From Bifidobacterium merycicum DSM 6492 (GTDB lineage: Bacteria; Actinomycetota; Actinomycetes; Actinomycetales; Bifidobacteriaceae), in assembly GCF_900129045.1 (NCBI RefSeq), contig NZ_FQTX01000002.1:496001-560000 (forward strand): a DNA stretch of 64,000 bases, read 5' to 3'. The translations under genes were made by a program, and so were the position numbers. The notes under the pieces were generated by a model. The model saw nothing but the letters and a program-made list of their open reading frames with translations. It ran no database searches and was not told where the DNA came from. Of this stretch, positions 36,461 to 45,934 are shown one piece after another (position 1 is the stretch's first letter; each line of letters begins with the position of its first letter).

Positions 36461-37674
36461 ACTCGCATATCACGCTCCGTTCCCTTCCCGCAGAGAATCT
36501 TCGGAGAAAACCGCTGCGCACCGTGGCGTTGATCATCGTCGTCATGCTGCTCAGCGTGGCGTTGTTCGGTGGTTCGTTGCTGAGCATCAACCTCGGCAAC
36601 GGCATGCGCAGCATGGAGGAGCGTCTGGGCGCCGACCTCATGGTCGTACCGCAGAACAGTGCACAGCAGGCCGAAGCCCTATTGGCCAACGGCTCGCCCG
36701 GCACGTTCTATTTCACCGAGGAGGCCGCTTCGGCGGTAGCCAAGGCCGATGGTGTTGCGCAATTCACCGAACAGGTGTACATCTCATCGTTGGCGGCCGC
36801 GTGCTGCGCTTCGAAACTGCAGATCATCGGCTATGATCCGTCCACCGATTTCGTGATCCAGCCGTGGTTGTCGTCGCAATTCGACGGTGAGGTGAAGGAC
36901 GGCCAAATCGTGGCGGGAGCCGGCGTGAACGTGTCGTCCGACGGCACCATCGAACTGTACGGCCGCACATGGCCCGTGGTTGCCCAGCTTGCCAGCACCG
37001 GAACCAGTCTTGACAATTCCGTGTTCATCAACCGCGCCACCATTCCCAGCATGGTCGAGGCCTCCGCCCAGGTATCCCATCGGGTCATGCCCGAACAGTA
37101 TGAGAAGAAGGCCGTCTCCGCCGTGCTCATCAAGGTCGCCGACGGTTATGATCCTCATACCGTGGCCGAATCGATCACCAAACTCGATCCCTCCTATAAG
37201 AGTCTTGGCTTCGTCTATCCGGGTGGCATCACATCCTCCGCCAAGGCCTCGCTCGGTTCCCTGGTGGGCTATACCGCGATATTCGTGGCGGTGTTGTGGG
37301 TCATGGGCGTCATCGTGCTGCTTGTGGTGTTCTTCTCGTCGGTGAACGAGCGGAAACGCGAGTTCGCGTCGCTGCGCATCATGGGGGCGACGCGCGGCAT
37401 GCTGCGCGGCGTGATCGCGCGGGAGGCTCTCATCGTCTCGCTTGCCGGAGGCGTCACCGGCGTGGCGTTGGCGTCGCTGTTCGTATTCCCCTTCAGCAGC
37501 CTGATCGGCAGGCAGCTGCAACTGCCGTATCTGCAGGCCGGCCCCTTGGCGGTCATCGGCATGATTGCGGTTTCGGTGCTGTGCACGGTGGTCGTTTGCA
37601 TGGGAGCGTCCATGCTGGCGATGTGCAAACTCGCCAGGCCGGAAGCGTACGTGACCCTTCGGGAAGGACAATGA
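36457..37674 (+). CDS. FtsX-like ABC permease with extracellular CC motif
   Basis: A 405-residue permease of the MacB/FtsX type. There is one membrane segment near 22-46, an extracellular domain to about 265, and three segments at about 270-300, 320-350 and 360-395. VFFSSVNERKREFASLRIMGAT is the usual cytoplasmic loop. The outer domain has SLAAACCASKLQIIGYDPST, with two adjacent cysteines. From memory, related permeases occur in iron-linked clusters with FTR1 and P19-type proteins; that link is not proven here. GTG 36457 overlaps the DUF4418 stop. Confidence 0.85.
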   Translation: MNSHITLRSLPAENLRRKPLRTVALIIVVMLLSVALFGGSLLSINLGNGMRSMEERLGADLMVVPQNSAQQAEALLANGSPGTFYFTEEAASAVAKADGVAQFTEQVYISSLAAACCASKLQIIGYDPSTDFVIQPWLSSQFDGEVKDGQIVAGAGVNVSSDGTIELYGRTWPVVAQLASTGTSLDNSVFINRATIPSMVEASAQVSHRVMPEQYEKKAVSAVLIKVADGYDPHTVAESITKLDPSYKSLGFVYPGGITSSAKASLGSLVGYTAIFVAVLWVMGVIVLLVVFFSSVNERKREFASLRIMGATRGMLRGVIAREALIVSLAGGVTGVALASLFVFPFSSLIGRQLQLPYLQAGPLAVIGMIAVSVLCTVVVCMGASMLAMCKLARPEAYVTLREGQ

Positions 37675-37675
37675 C

Positions 37676-38452
37676 ATGGGTGTGGAACAGACGGAACGAA
37701 AGCATCTGTTGGTCGTCGACGATCTGACCAGGCGTTTCCGCCGTCGAGGCAAGGATTTCGACGCGGTCAGCCATGTCGATCTGGTCATGGACGAAGGTGA
37801 TTTCGTCGCCATCGTCGGCAGGTCCGGTAACGGCAAGAGCACGCTGATCTCCATGATCGCAGGTCTGATCGAGCCGACATCCGGCACCGTGCGCGTGGAT
37901 GGCGAGATCGTCGGCAGGATGGACGACCGTACGTTGTCGCGATTGCGCAACCAAACCATCGGCTTCGTCATGCAAAGCCAAACGTTGCTGTCCAACCTCA
38001 CCGTACTCGACAATGTGGTGCTGCCCGCCACATTATTCGACGATGCCGCAGGCGCGGCCGGGCCGGCCGCGCAAAGTGACGTATCCGGGGGAGAAGCGTC
38101 CGATGCCATGCCCGAAGACGCCATCACCCCCGACCCGCTCAACGAACGTGCCATGGCGCTGCTTGAACGTCTCGGCGTCGCCGACCTCGCCGGCAGCTAT
38201 CCCAAGGAACTTTCCGGTGGTGAAATGCGGCGCGTGTCGATCGCGCGGGCGTTGATGAACGGGCCGCGGCTGCTCATCGCCGACGAGCCCACGGGTGATC
38301 TCGACCAGGAAAGCACGGAGGTCGTCATGAATCTGCTGCGCGGTCTGGCCGACGAGGGGACCGCGGTCCTCATGGTCACCCATGATTCCGAGGCGCTCGG
38401 CTACGCCGACTACGCGCTTCGCATGGACGCCGGCGTGCTGTCCCGCCCCTGA
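37676..38452 (+). CDS. MacB/LolD-type ABC transporter ATPase
   Basis: A 258-residue ATPase with Walker A VGRSGNGKST, signature ELSGGEMRRVSIARAL, Walker B LLIADEPTGDLDQES and H loop MVTHDSEAL. An acidic Gly/Ala-rich insert of about 35 residues (about 122-156, AQSDVSGGEASDAMPED) lies between the Q loop and the signature, where relatives are compact. It begins 1 bp after the permease stop and is the last gene of the DUF4418 operon. Confidence 0.92.
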   Translation: MGVEQTERKHLLVVDDLTRRFRRRGKDFDAVSHVDLVMDEGDFVAIVGRSGNGKSTLISMIAGLIEPTSGTVRVDGEIVGRMDDRTLSRLRNQTIGFVMQSQTLLSNLTVLDNVVLPATLFDDAAGAAGPAAQSDVSGGEASDAMPEDAITPDPLNERAMALLERLGVADLAGSYPKELSGGEMRRVSIARALMNGPRLLIADEPTGDLDQESTEVVMNLLRGLADEGTAVLMVTHDSEALGYADYALRMDAGVLSRP

Positions 38453-38577
38453 GTGTATGCTGGTCGATTGGTGTCTGCCGCAAGCGGATGCCATCTGGAG
38501 TCTTAGCCCATCAACGGGTCGACGGTTCCTTGGAACCGCTCGTGTTCGCACGACGAAGCGTTGGAGAGGCCTGGCTC

Positions 38578-38603
38578 AACGCCGATGTCTTCGACTCGGC
38601 GTT
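38578..38603 (+). promoter_or_regulatory. Leader hairpin upstream of rpsD
   Basis: AACGCCGA (38578-38585) pairs with TCGGCGTT (38596-38603) around a 10-nt loop, 33 bp before the rpsD start. S4 regulates its own message in several bacteria, so this may be such a site, but one hairpin is thin evidence. The rest of the 183-bp gap after the ATPase gene shows nothing clear. Confidence 0.35.
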
Positions 38604-38635
38604 CCGTTCAAATAACGACAGAAGGATTAATTACC

Positions 38636-39262
38636 ATGACGAACGTTCAGCGTTCTCGCCGTCAGGTGCGTCTTTCCCGCGCCCTCGGCATTGCTCTGAC
38701 CCCCAAGGCTCAGCGCATCTTCGAAAAGCGTCCGTACGCTCCCGGTGAGCACGGCCGCACCCGTCGCCGCACCGAGTCCGATTACGCGGTGCGTCTGCGC
38801 GAGAAGCAGCGTCTGCGCGCACAGTACGGCCTGTCCGAGAAGCAGCTCCGTGCAGTGTACGAGAAGGGCACCAAGACCTCCGGCCAGACCGGTAACGCCA
38901 TGCTGCAGGATCTCGAGGTCCGCCTCGACAACCTGGTGCTGCGCGCTGGTTTCGCCCGTACCACCGCTCAGGCCCGCCAGTTCGTGGTGCACCGTCACAT
39001 CCTCGTTGACGGCAACATCGTGAACCGCCCGTCCTACCGCGTCAAGCCTGGCCAGACCATTCAGGTCAAGGCCAAGAGCCAGACCATGGAGCCGTTCCAG
39101 GCCGCCGCCGAAGGCGTCCACCGCGACGTTCTGCCGCCGGTCCCGGGCTACCTCGACGTGAACCTGGCCTCCCTGAAGGCCACCCTGACCCGCAAGCCGG
39201 AAGCCGAAGAGGTGCCGGTGCAGGTCAACATCCAGTACGTGGTCGAATTCTACGCCCGCTGA
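38636..39262 (+). CDS. rpsD: 30S ribosomal protein S4
   Basis: A 208-residue primary 16S rRNA-binding protein. RPYAPGEHGRTRRR near the N-terminus and the S4 domain (LDNLVLRAGFARTTAQARQF and HILVDGNIVNRPSYRVKPGQ, cut) are present. The ATG follows GAAGGATTAATTACC. It stands alone, away from the alpha operon, as is usual in bifidobacteria. The N-terminal zinc-binding cysteines of some S4 proteins are absent. Confidence 0.98.
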   Translation: MTNVQRSRRQVRLSRALGIALTPKAQRIFEKRPYAPGEHGRTRRRTESDYAVRLREKQRLRAQYGLSEKQLRAVYEKGTKTSGQTGNAMLQDLEVRLDNLVLRAGFARTTAQARQFVVHRHILVDGNIVNRPSYRVKPGQTIQVKAKSQTMEPFQAAAEGVHRDVLPPVPGYLDVNLASLKATLTRKPEAEEVPVQVNIQYVVEFYAR

Positions 39263-39308
39263 TCCGGGCCCACTTCTGTATTCATTACAGTCAAGGACAT
39301 ACCGTTCG

Positions 39309-39338
39309 AACCCCGCTCCCGTCTTGGGACGCGGGGTT
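39309..39338 (+). terminator. Terminator after rpsD
   Basis: AACCCCGCTCCC (39309-39320) pairs with GGGA-C-GCGGGGTT (39326-39338) in a 12-bp stem with one bulged C, followed by TCCGCGTTTTC. It lies 46 bp after rpsD. Confidence 0.75.
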
Positions 39339-39416
39339 TCCGCGTTTTCGGGGAGCCAAAGACGGTCTGTGGGGCGTCCGGCGGCGCCATACGCCGGTGT
39401 GGGTAGCATAGGTGAC

Positions 39417-40091
39417 ATGATTATCCACTTGCATCTCGTCCGTCATGGGCAGACGTTTTATAACCGTTACAACAAACTGCAGGGGTGGTCGAACTCCCCG
39501 CTGACCGAATCCGGCCTGGCAGACGCCGACAAGGCGGGGGAGCGGCTCTCCGGCATGGTCTTCGCCGCGGCCTACTGTTCCGACACCACACGCGCCATGA
39601 CAACCGCCGAACGCATTCTCGACATCAACGAACACAACGGGAATCCTCGTCCCGAGTTGATTTGCGACATGCATTTCCGCGAACAGTTCTACGGGTATTT
39701 CGAAGGCATCGATATGAGTCAGGCATGGTATGCCGCGGGCGGCCCGCACGGCGTGAAGACCTATAACGAAATCGTCGATAAGTACGGTCTCGCCGCCACG
39801 CGCGACTGGCTGAAGGACGCCGACCCGTTCCACGACGCCGAATCCGATGCCGAATACTGGCGGCGTGTCGAGGGCGCGTTCACGTTGATCGCATCCAACG
39901 CCGCGTTGAAGGACGGCGACGATGTGCTGCAGATCAGCCACGGCAATACGCTGCTGAGCCTCGGCCATCGTTTCGGTGGCAACGATCTCGATCTGAGCGA
40001 ACGCCCCGCCAACGGATCCATCACCGATATCGACTTCGACACGACCAAGCCCTTCGATGAGGCGTTGACCATCGTATCGTATGGCAAATGA
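39417..40091 (+). CDS. Histidine phosphatase (phosphoglycerate mutase-like)
   Basis: A 224-residue enzyme. LHLVRHGQTFYN is the catalytic RHG motif with the phospho-acceptor His, AYCSDTTRAMTTAE the second Arg region, REQFYGYFEG the Glu region, and LQISHGNTL the second catalytic His. The family covers broad-specificity phosphatases and mutases; this one cannot be assigned a substrate. ATG 39417 (MIIHLHLVRHGQ) is the only start that gives a normal N-terminus. Confidence 0.9.
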   Translation: MIIHLHLVRHGQTFYNRYNKLQGWSNSPLTESGLADADKAGERLSGMVFAAAYCSDTTRAMTTAERILDINEHNGNPRPELICDMHFREQFYGYFEGIDMSQAWYAAGGPHGVKTYNEIVDKYGLAATRDWLKDADPFHDAESDAEYWRRVEGAFTLIASNAALKDGDDVLQISHGNTLLSLGHRFGGNDLDLSERPANGSITDIDFDTTKPFDEALTIVSYGK

Positions 40092-40208
40092 CAGTTAGCC
40101 TGCCTATGTCAGGCACCGTGTCGGACATTCGTGGCGGGACGGCGTCTTCGACAAAGCGGCACGTAGTGCTACTCTTGTGCGGGTAACTGATTACACAGGA
40201 GGCGCACT

Positions 40209-40589
40209 ATGGGTGTTGGAGAGATCGCGGGCCTGATCGCCGCGATTGCGTTCGCCGTGCTGGCGGGATTCATGATCTACCCTCTGATCCGTCTGGGCAA
40301 GCTGTTCGACCAGATCGCGATCACGGTCAAGGAATCCGGCGACCATGCCATTCCGGCGCTTGATGAGGGCGTCACCACGGTACGTCAGGTCAACAAGTCG
40401 TTGGAGGATGCCAACCGCATTTCCGCCGCCGCTTCGACCACCGCCACCAATGTCGGCGCACTGGTCGACCTGTACGGCTCCTTCCTCGGCAAGCCGGTCA
40501 TCAAGGCGGCCTCCGCCGTCTATGCAGCCAAGTCCACTGTCCGTTCCTTCCTCAACAAGCAGGGCGGAACCGCGGCCAAGGGGGAGTGA
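40209..40589 (+). CDS. DUF948 family protein
   Basis: A 126-residue protein with one N-terminal membrane helix (about 5-30, AGLIAAIAFAVLAGFMIYPLIRLG) and a coiled, amphipathic remainder (VTTVRQVNKSLEDANRIS) of the general-stress YtxG type. It starts after a strong AGGAGG, and the stop overlaps the next gene (ATGA). The position before alaS is conserved in actinobacteria. Confidence 0.85.
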   Translation: MGVGEIAGLIAAIAFAVLAGFMIYPLIRLGKLFDQIAITVKESGDHAIPALDEGVTTVRQVNKSLEDANRISAAASTTATNVGALVDLYGSFLGKPVIKAASAVYAAKSTVRSFLNKQGGTAAKGE

Positions 40590-40825
40590 TGTTCAAGCGA
40601 TTGTTCTGGATGTCCGTCGGTTTCTGCTGCGGCGTATACACCGTGATGAAGGCGCAGGCCTACGTGAAGGCCAACACGCCGGCACCGGCGCGGCAGGCCC
40701 TGTTCGGCCCTGATATCGACAACGTGGGCCTGCGCACGCTGCAGGGCATGCTCCAGGAGTTCAACGAGACGCGTAAAAGCCGCGAAGCCGAGCTCAACAA
40801 GCAGTACGCCGACCGCCTGCGCTGA
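40586..40825 (+). CDS. Small membrane-anchored protein (YtxH-like position)
   Basis: A 79-residue protein with an N-terminal membrane segment (LFWMSVGFCCGVYTVMKA) and a charged C-terminal helix (NETRKSREAELNKQYADRL). I do not recognise a named family with certainty; in actinobacteria a gene of this size usually sits between the DUF948 gene and alaS. It overlaps the DUF948 gene by 4 bp, so the two products are probably made together. Confidence 0.8.
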   Translation: MMFKRLFWMSVGFCCGVYTVMKAQAYVKANTPAPARQALFGPDIDNVGLRTLQGMLQEFNETRKSREAELNKQYADRLR

Positions 40826-40906
40826 TTCAATCCATACTTTTTCTCATAAGTCCAAACAGGGGGCGCAAGTGCGCCCTCGCACCAATCACAAGGAGTCCAT
40901 TCGCCA

Positions 40907-43585
40907 ATGCGAACCTCAGAAATAGCGAAGCGCTATCTCGACTATTTTGCCGCGCATGACCATCTGGTCGTTCCCTCGGCATCGCTGATCTCACCGAACC
41001 CGACCACGCTGTTCACCATCGCAGGCATGGTCCCGTTCATCCCCTATCTGATGGGTGAGCAGACAGCCCCGCATCCGCGTATGGCCTCGAACCAGAAGTG
41101 CGTGCGCACCCTGGATATCGACGAGGTCGGCAAGACCACCCGTCACGGCACCTTCTTCCAGATGCTTGGCAACTTCTCCTTCGGCGATTACTTCAAGGAG
41201 GAGGCCATCCACTATGCGTACGAGCTGCTGACCACCCCGCAGGACAAGGGCGGTTACGGCTTCGACCCGGAGAAGCTGTGGATGACCACCTTCACCGACG
41301 ATGAGGAAGCGCGCTCGATGTGGAAGAACGAGGGCGTCGACCCCGAGCATATCCAGATCATGGGTATGGAAGACAACTTCTGGACCACCGGTGGCCCCGG
41401 CCCTGGCGGTCCGTGCTCCGAGATCTATGTGGACCGCGGCCCCGAGTTCGGCGTTGAAGGCGGCCCGATCGCCGACGAGAACCGATACATCGAGATCTGG
41501 GATCTCGTGTTCGAAAACTACGAGGTCGACAACGTCAAGTCCAAGACCGACCTGCATATCGTGGGCGAACTGGAGAACAAGAACATCGATACCGGTGCCG
41601 GTTTGGAACGTCTCGCCTACCTGATGCAAGGCAAGAACAACATCTACGAGACCGATGAGGTCTACCCGGTCATCGAGGCCGCCGAGCGCCTGTCCGGTCA
41701 CAAGTACGGCGAGAACGAGGCCCTTGACGTCAAGTTCCGCGTCGTGGCCGATCACGTGCGCTCCGCCCTGATGATCATGTCCGACGGCGTGCGCCCGAGC
41801 AACACCGGCCGCGGCTACGTCCTGCGTCGCCTCCTGCGTCGTACCGTCAAGGCCATGCGTGCCCTCGGTGTCCAGGAAGCCGTCATGCCGACCCTGTTCC
41901 CGACGTCCAAGGCCGCCATGGAAGCCTCCTACCCGGAGCTCAACAAGACCTTCCACGACGTGAGCGAGGCCGCGTACGGCGAGGAGGACACTTTCCTGCG
42001 CACCCTCGAATCCGGCACCGAGATCTTCGACATGGCCGTCAACAAGGCCAAGGAATCCGGTAAGGATGTCGTTTCCGGCGCCGACGCCTTCAAGCTACAC
42101 GACACCTACGGCTTCCCGATCGAGCTCACGCTCGAAATGGCTGAGGAGCAGGGCGTGAAGGTCGATGAGGCCAAGTTCCGCGAGCTCATGGCCGAGCAGA
42201 AGAGCCGTGCCCGTGCCGACGCCCTCAAGAAGCGCCACAACGTGGATCTGTCCGTGTACGACGATTTCAAGAAGACGCTCGTCAAGCCGATCGACTTCCT
42301 GGGCTACACCGACTTCTCCGCCCGCGCCACCGTGCTCGGCATCATGCAGGAGGGCAAGGGTTCCGTCCCCGCCGTCACCGGCCCGGCCAACATCGAGGTC
42401 ATCCTCGACCGTACCCCGTTCTACGCGGAGGCCGGTGGACAGCTCGCCGATCAGGGTGAGATCCTGTCCGACGACGGGGCGGTGCTTGAGGTCGACGATG
42501 TGCAGAAGCCGATCAAGGATCTCATCGTCCACCAGTGCCGTCTGACCGAAGGTACCTTGGTGGTCGGAACCCAGGTGAACGCCAACATCGACCTGAACCG
42601 TCGTGGCGCGATCGCCCGCTCCCACACCGCCACGCACATGGTGCACAAGGCGCTGCGCGAGGAGCTCGGCCCGCAGGCCACCCAGCGTGGCTCCGAGGAC
42701 GCCCCGAACCGTCTGCGCTTCGACTTCCAGTGGTCCAGCGCACCGTCAAAGCAGGTGATGAGCGCCGTGGAGGCACGCGTCAATGATCGTCTGCGCGACA
42801 ATCTCGCCGTCACCACCAAGGAAATGAAGTTCGATGACGCCATCGCCTTGGGTGCCATGCACCTGTTCGGCGAGAAGTACGGCGATATCGTGCGTGTGGT
42901 CTCCATCGGCGAGGACGGGTGGAGCCGTGAGCTGTGCGGTGGCACCCACGTCGACCATGTCGGCAAGATCGGTGCGATCAACATCATGTCCGAGGCTTCC
43001 GTCGGCTCCGGCGTGCGCCGTGTCGACGCCGTCGTGGGCGCTGGTGCGTACGAGTACAACGCCCGCGAGCATGCGCTGGTTTCGCAGCTGAGCGACAAGC
43101 TCAACGCCCGTCCGGACGAGCTCGCCGAGCGCGTGAACACGCTGCTCGCCAAGCTGAAGGAATCCGATCGCCGTCTCGCCGCCATGTACGAGGATCAGCT
43201 GGCGGCCATGGTGCCGCAGCTGGTGGAGGACACCAGAAACTCCGCGGCATCCGTGAAGGTCGCTGTCAGGAACGTCGGCCACTTCGGTTCCTTCGATGCG
43301 CTGCGCAAGATCGTTCTGGACGTGCGTGCACGTCTCGGCGAGGATGCGCCCGTGGTGGTCGCCCTGGCCGGTGTGAGCGCCGACGACAAGACCATGGTGG
43401 CGGTCGCCACCAACGCGGCTGCGCGTGATCTCGGCATCAAGGCCGGCGATCTGGTCCGTGGCGCGTCCAAGATGCTCGGCGGCGGTGGCGGCGGCAAGCC
43501 GGACTTCGCCCAGGGCGGCGGCACCGACGCCTCGAAGATCGACGAGGCGCTCAAGGCGCTCGAAGCCCAGGCTGTGAAGGGCTGA
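40907..43585 (+). CDS. alaS: Alanyl-tRNA synthetase
   Basis: An 892-residue class II enzyme. It begins [19 protein letters not shown] and has the catalytic core ([26 protein letters not shown]). The editing domain has the zinc ligands [12 protein letters not shown] and [11 protein letters not shown]; the C-terminal DHHA1 region is Gly-rich ([16 protein letters not shown]). The ATG follows AAGGAG. A GC-rich hairpin (40861-40876, GGGCGCAAGTGCGCCC) lies in the leader. No T-box features could be found. Confidence 0.98.
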   Translation: MRTSEIAKRYLDYFAAHDHLVVPSASLISPNPTTLFTIAGMVPFIPYLMGEQTAPHPRMASNQKCVRTLDIDEVGKTTRHGTFFQMLGNFSFGDYFKEEAIHYAYELLTTPQDKGGYGFDPEKLWMTTFTDDEEARSMWKNEGVDPEHIQIMGMEDNFWTTGGPGPGGPCSEIYVDRGPEFGVEGGPIADENRYIEIWDLVFENYEVDNVKSKTDLHIVGELENKNIDTGAGLERLAYLMQGKNNIYETDEVYPVIEAAERLSGHKYGENEALDVKFRVVADHVRSALMIMSDGVRPSNTGRGYVLRRLLRRTVKAMRALGVQEAVMPTLFPTSKAAMEASYPELNKTFHDVSEAAYGEEDTFLRTLESGTEIFDMAVNKAKESGKDVVSGADAFKLHDTYGFPIELTLEMAEEQGVKVDEAKFRELMAEQKSRARADALKKRHNVDLSVYDDFKKTLVKPIDFLGYTDFSARATVLGIMQEGKGSVPAVTGPANIEVILDRTPFYAEAGGQLADQGEILSDDGAVLEVDDVQKPIKDLIVHQCRLTEGTLVVGTQVNANIDLNRRGAIARSHTATHMVHKALREELGPQATQRGSEDAPNRLRFDFQWSSAPSKQVMSAVEARVNDRLRDNLAVTTKEMKFDDAIALGAMHLFGEKYGDIVRVVSIGEDGWSRELCGGTHVDHVGKIGAINIMSEASVGSGVRRVDAVVGAGAYEYNAREHALVSQLSDKLNARPDELAERVNTLLAKLKESDRRLAAMYEDQLAAMVPQLVEDTRNSAASVKVAVRNVGHFGSFDALRKIVLDVRARLGEDAPVVVALAGVSADDKTMVAVATNAAARDLGIKAGDLVRGASKMLGGGGGGKPDFAQGGGTDASKIDEALKALEAQAVKG

Positions 43586-43595
43586 ACCCACAGGC

Positions 43596-44048
43596 ATGAC
43601 CTGGTTGGGTATTGATTTAGGTGACGCTCGGGTCGGACTGGCTTTGTCCGACCCGGAGCTCACCTTTGCGCATCCGATCGGCAACATCCAGGTGCATGGC
43701 GATTCATTCCGCGCCATCGAGGATGTGATCTACACGATCGAGGACGAGGACGTCGATCACGTCATCGTCGGATTACCGTTGTTGCTCAGTGGGGAAGAGG
43801 GCAAAAGCGCGAAGAAGGCCCGTCGGTGGGCGAATAATCTCGCCAAGCGGATCGGTGCATACATGGAGACCGGCGAAACCGCTTTGGAACGGGTGCCTGA
43901 GATAGAATTGATGGATGAACGGCTGACGACGGTGAGCGCACACCGTCAGCTCAGACAGGCGAATATTGCAGAGAGAGGGCACAGACCCGTAGTTGACCAA
44001 CAGTCCGCTGTTGTGATTTTGCAAGCCGCATTGGATAAGAGGAAGTAA
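43596..44048 (+). CDS. ruvX: Holliday junction resolvase-like YqgF/RuvX
   Basis: A 150-residue RNase-H-fold protein. WLGIDLGDARVGLALSD holds the first catalytic Asp, VGLPLLLSGEEG the second region, and LMDERLTTVSA the Glu; VVDQQSAVVILQAAL closes the family pattern, with the third Asp. It acts in 16S rRNA processing and possibly in recombination. It starts 10 bp after alaS and is followed closely by mltG. Confidence 0.93.
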   Translation: MTWLGIDLGDARVGLALSDPELTFAHPIGNIQVHGDSFRAIEDVIYTIEDEDVDHVIVGLPLLLSGEEGKSAKKARRWANNLAKRIGAYMETGETALERVPEIELMDERLTTVSAHRQLRQANIAERGHRPVVDQQSAVVILQAALDKRK

Positions 44049-44061
44049 CACAGGAGAAGTA

Positions 44062-45240
44062 ATGGCAGATAATTTCAACGATTACTTCGAGGAGAACACG
44101 CAGTGGGTGACGGGCAATTCGGCGGCTCCCGTCGTGGAACCACCGAAACCGCCGAAGTCCCGCCGCGAAATGCGCAAGCGCCGTAAGAACAGGCAGCGTA
44201 AGCGTTGGCTGATCGCCGTAATCGTCATCGTCGTTTTGGGTCTCGTGGGATCGGGCGTGTATTTCGGCGTACGGCATATCAGCGCCGTCCGTGCGCAGAA
44301 TGAGGTGAATGCGCGTCTGACGGAGGATTACGAGGGGCCGGGAACCGGGCAGGTGTCGTTCACCGTGGAATCCGGTGAAGACGCCCTGACCATCGGCAGG
44401 AAGCTTGTCAAGGCGGGGGTCGTGAAGTCCGCCGAGGCGTTCGCGAACGTGGTCGGCGCCAACAACGTCAACCTGTACCCCGGAACCTTCGAGCTGAAGA
44501 AGCACATGAGCAACGCCGATGCCATGAAGATCCTTTCGGATACGAGCAACGCGAAGGGCTTCTTCGATGTGAAGGCCGGCGAACGCGTCTCCGACGTCAT
44601 CAAGGGTGCGGCCGAGATGAGTGGCATCGCCGAATCCGATTTCCAATCCATCGTGGACGGCGACGGTTCCGGCATCCTGCCCTCCGAGGCGAACGACAAG
44701 TTCGAAGGCTGGCTTGAACCGGGGCAGTACGACATCAAGTCGAAGACCTCCGCGAAGGAGATCCTCAAGATGATGGTCGATCGTCGCATCGCGAAGCTTG
44801 ATTCGCTTGGGGCCCCCACCGGTTCCGAACGCGAGAAGATCCTCAACATGGCGTCCATCGCCGAAGCCGAAGTGAATCAGAAGGACGATTACGGCAAGGT
44901 GGTCCGCGTGATCCTGAACCGTCTCGCCAAGGACATGACTCTCGGCATGGATTCCACCGTGGCATACGGCAACAACGTCAAGTCCTCCCAGATCACCCAG
45001 AAGATGCTGGACGACTCCTCGAACAAGTTCAACACCCGCATCCAGAAGGGGCTTCCCCCCACGCCGATTTCGAATCCCGGCGATTCGGCCATTCAGGCGG
45101 CGCTCGATCCGCCGCAAGGCAATTGGCTGTACTTCGTCACCACGGATCTGAGCTCCGGCACGACCGAATTCACGGATAACGCCGACGAATTCGACAAGCT
45201 GGTGCAGAAGTACAAGGCGAACAACAAGAACGCCAACTGA
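44062..45240 (+). CDS. mltG: Endolytic murein transglycosylase MltG
   Basis: A 392-residue membrane-anchored enzyme that cuts nascent glycan strands. A cytoplasmic basic region (about 30-50) precedes one membrane helix (WLIAVIVIVVLGLVGSGVYF), a LysM-like domain (about 95-170) and the YceG domain. The catalytic Glu is in NMASIAEAEVNQ, where other families have ASIVEKE, and LGMDSTVAYG and PTPISNPGDSAI are the remaining conserved blocks. It starts 13 bp after ruvX with AGGAG. Confidence 0.94.
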   Translation: MADNFNDYFEENTQWVTGNSAAPVVEPPKPPKSRREMRKRRKNRQRKRWLIAVIVIVVLGLVGSGVYFGVRHISAVRAQNEVNARLTEDYEGPGTGQVSFTVESGEDALTIGRKLVKAGVVKSAEAFANVVGANNVNLYPGTFELKKHMSNADAMKILSDTSNAKGFFDVKAGERVSDVIKGAAEMSGIAESDFQSIVDGDGSGILPSEANDKFEGWLEPGQYDIKSKTSAKEILKMMVDRRIAKLDSLGAPTGSEREKILNMASIAEAEVNQKDDYGKVVRVILNRLAKDMTLGMDSTVAYGNNVKSSQITQKMLDDSSNKFNTRIQKGLPPTPISNPGDSAIQAALDPPQGNWLYFVTTDLSSGTTEFTDNADEFDKLVQKYKANNKNAN

Positions 45241-45253
45241 TCGGTTGCCTCAC

Positions 45254-45297
45254 CATGAAGGCGGTGCCCCTCAACCGGGGGGGGCACCGCCTTCATG
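45254..45297. terminator. Terminator between mltG and the convergent prepilin peptidase gene
   Basis: A perfect 17-bp inverted repeat (45254-45270 with 45281-45297, arms CATGAAGGCGGTGCCCC and complement) around a 10-nt loop, 13 bp after mltG. The loop and right arm carry a run of eight G. No long T tract follows. Confidence 0.7.
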
Positions 45298-45387
45298 CAT
45301 TTGCGCGCGTGGAATTGGGTGCGGCAACATGTTGACGACATGCGGGGAAGAGGCGTGACGAATCCGGGAACATCTCCCTGCACGCCG

Positions 45388-45891
45388 TCAAAGCATCGTC
45401 CCCACGACGACCGCGATGATGGCCGCGGCGACGATGACCGGGATGAACGGCATGCCGCCGCGTCTGTCGAATCTCCGGCCCATACCTCCGCCGTTTCCGC
45501 CGTTTGCGCCGCCAGCGGCGAAACGGTTCCAGCACCAGATGAACGGTAGTCCAAACACTCCTATGGCGAGCCACCACACGAGTATGGCCCGCAGCCCAAG
45601 CGTTCCCACGGCGAGCCCGAGAGGGATCATCGCCAATGCGTCCACGGCGTTCACGCCGCCCGCCCTCACGGCTGAAAGCAAGGCCAACACTCCGGCGCAC
45701 AATGCGGTGAACAACACCGATTGCAGAATCAGGAAGAACGAATTGGCGATCGTCGCGGCGATGACGTCGGAGACGAGTTGCGCCAGCGATCCGACGACTA
45801 TCCAGGAGGGGCGCACGCGTCGTCCGCGCACGTCCTTGACGCCGATCGCAAGCCCACATAGCAAACTCGGCAGGTAGAACAGGTATGGCAT
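45388..45891 (-). CDS. Probable type IV prepilin peptidase (A24 family), small
   Basis: A 167-residue membrane protein with about five hydrophobic segments. The first candidate catalytic Asp is in GVKDVRGRRVRPSW, the second in GGVNAVDALAMIPLG, the positions of the two Asp of A24 peptidases (normally GxGDxK). The second motif is unusual. A Gly/Asn-rich stretch (GGANGGNGGGMG) lies near the C-terminus. It is divergent from aroC with 43 bp between. No pilin gene is nearby, so the substrates must be elsewhere. Confidence 0.7.
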   Translation of the reverse strand: MPYLFYLPSLLCGLAIGVKDVRGRRVRPSWIVVGSLAQLVSDVIAATIANSFFLILQSVLFTALCAGVLALLSAVRAGGVNAVDALAMIPLGLAVGTLGLRAILVWWLAIGVFGLPFIWCWNRFAAGGANGGNGGGMGRRFDRRGGMPFIPVIVAAAIIAVVVGTML

Positions 45892-45934
45892 GCCTTAACA
45901 TTAACCCAGTTATTTGCGAGTGAAAGGGAAACGT

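Noticed and set aside
40826..40906. T-box leader of alaS
   Set aside because: The gap is only 81 bp and lacks the T-box sequence; it has just a short GC-rich hairpin.
45279..45286. Eight-G tract near 45280 as a phase-variation site
   Set aside because: It lies in the stem of a terminator between two convergent genes, not in a coding region or promoter.
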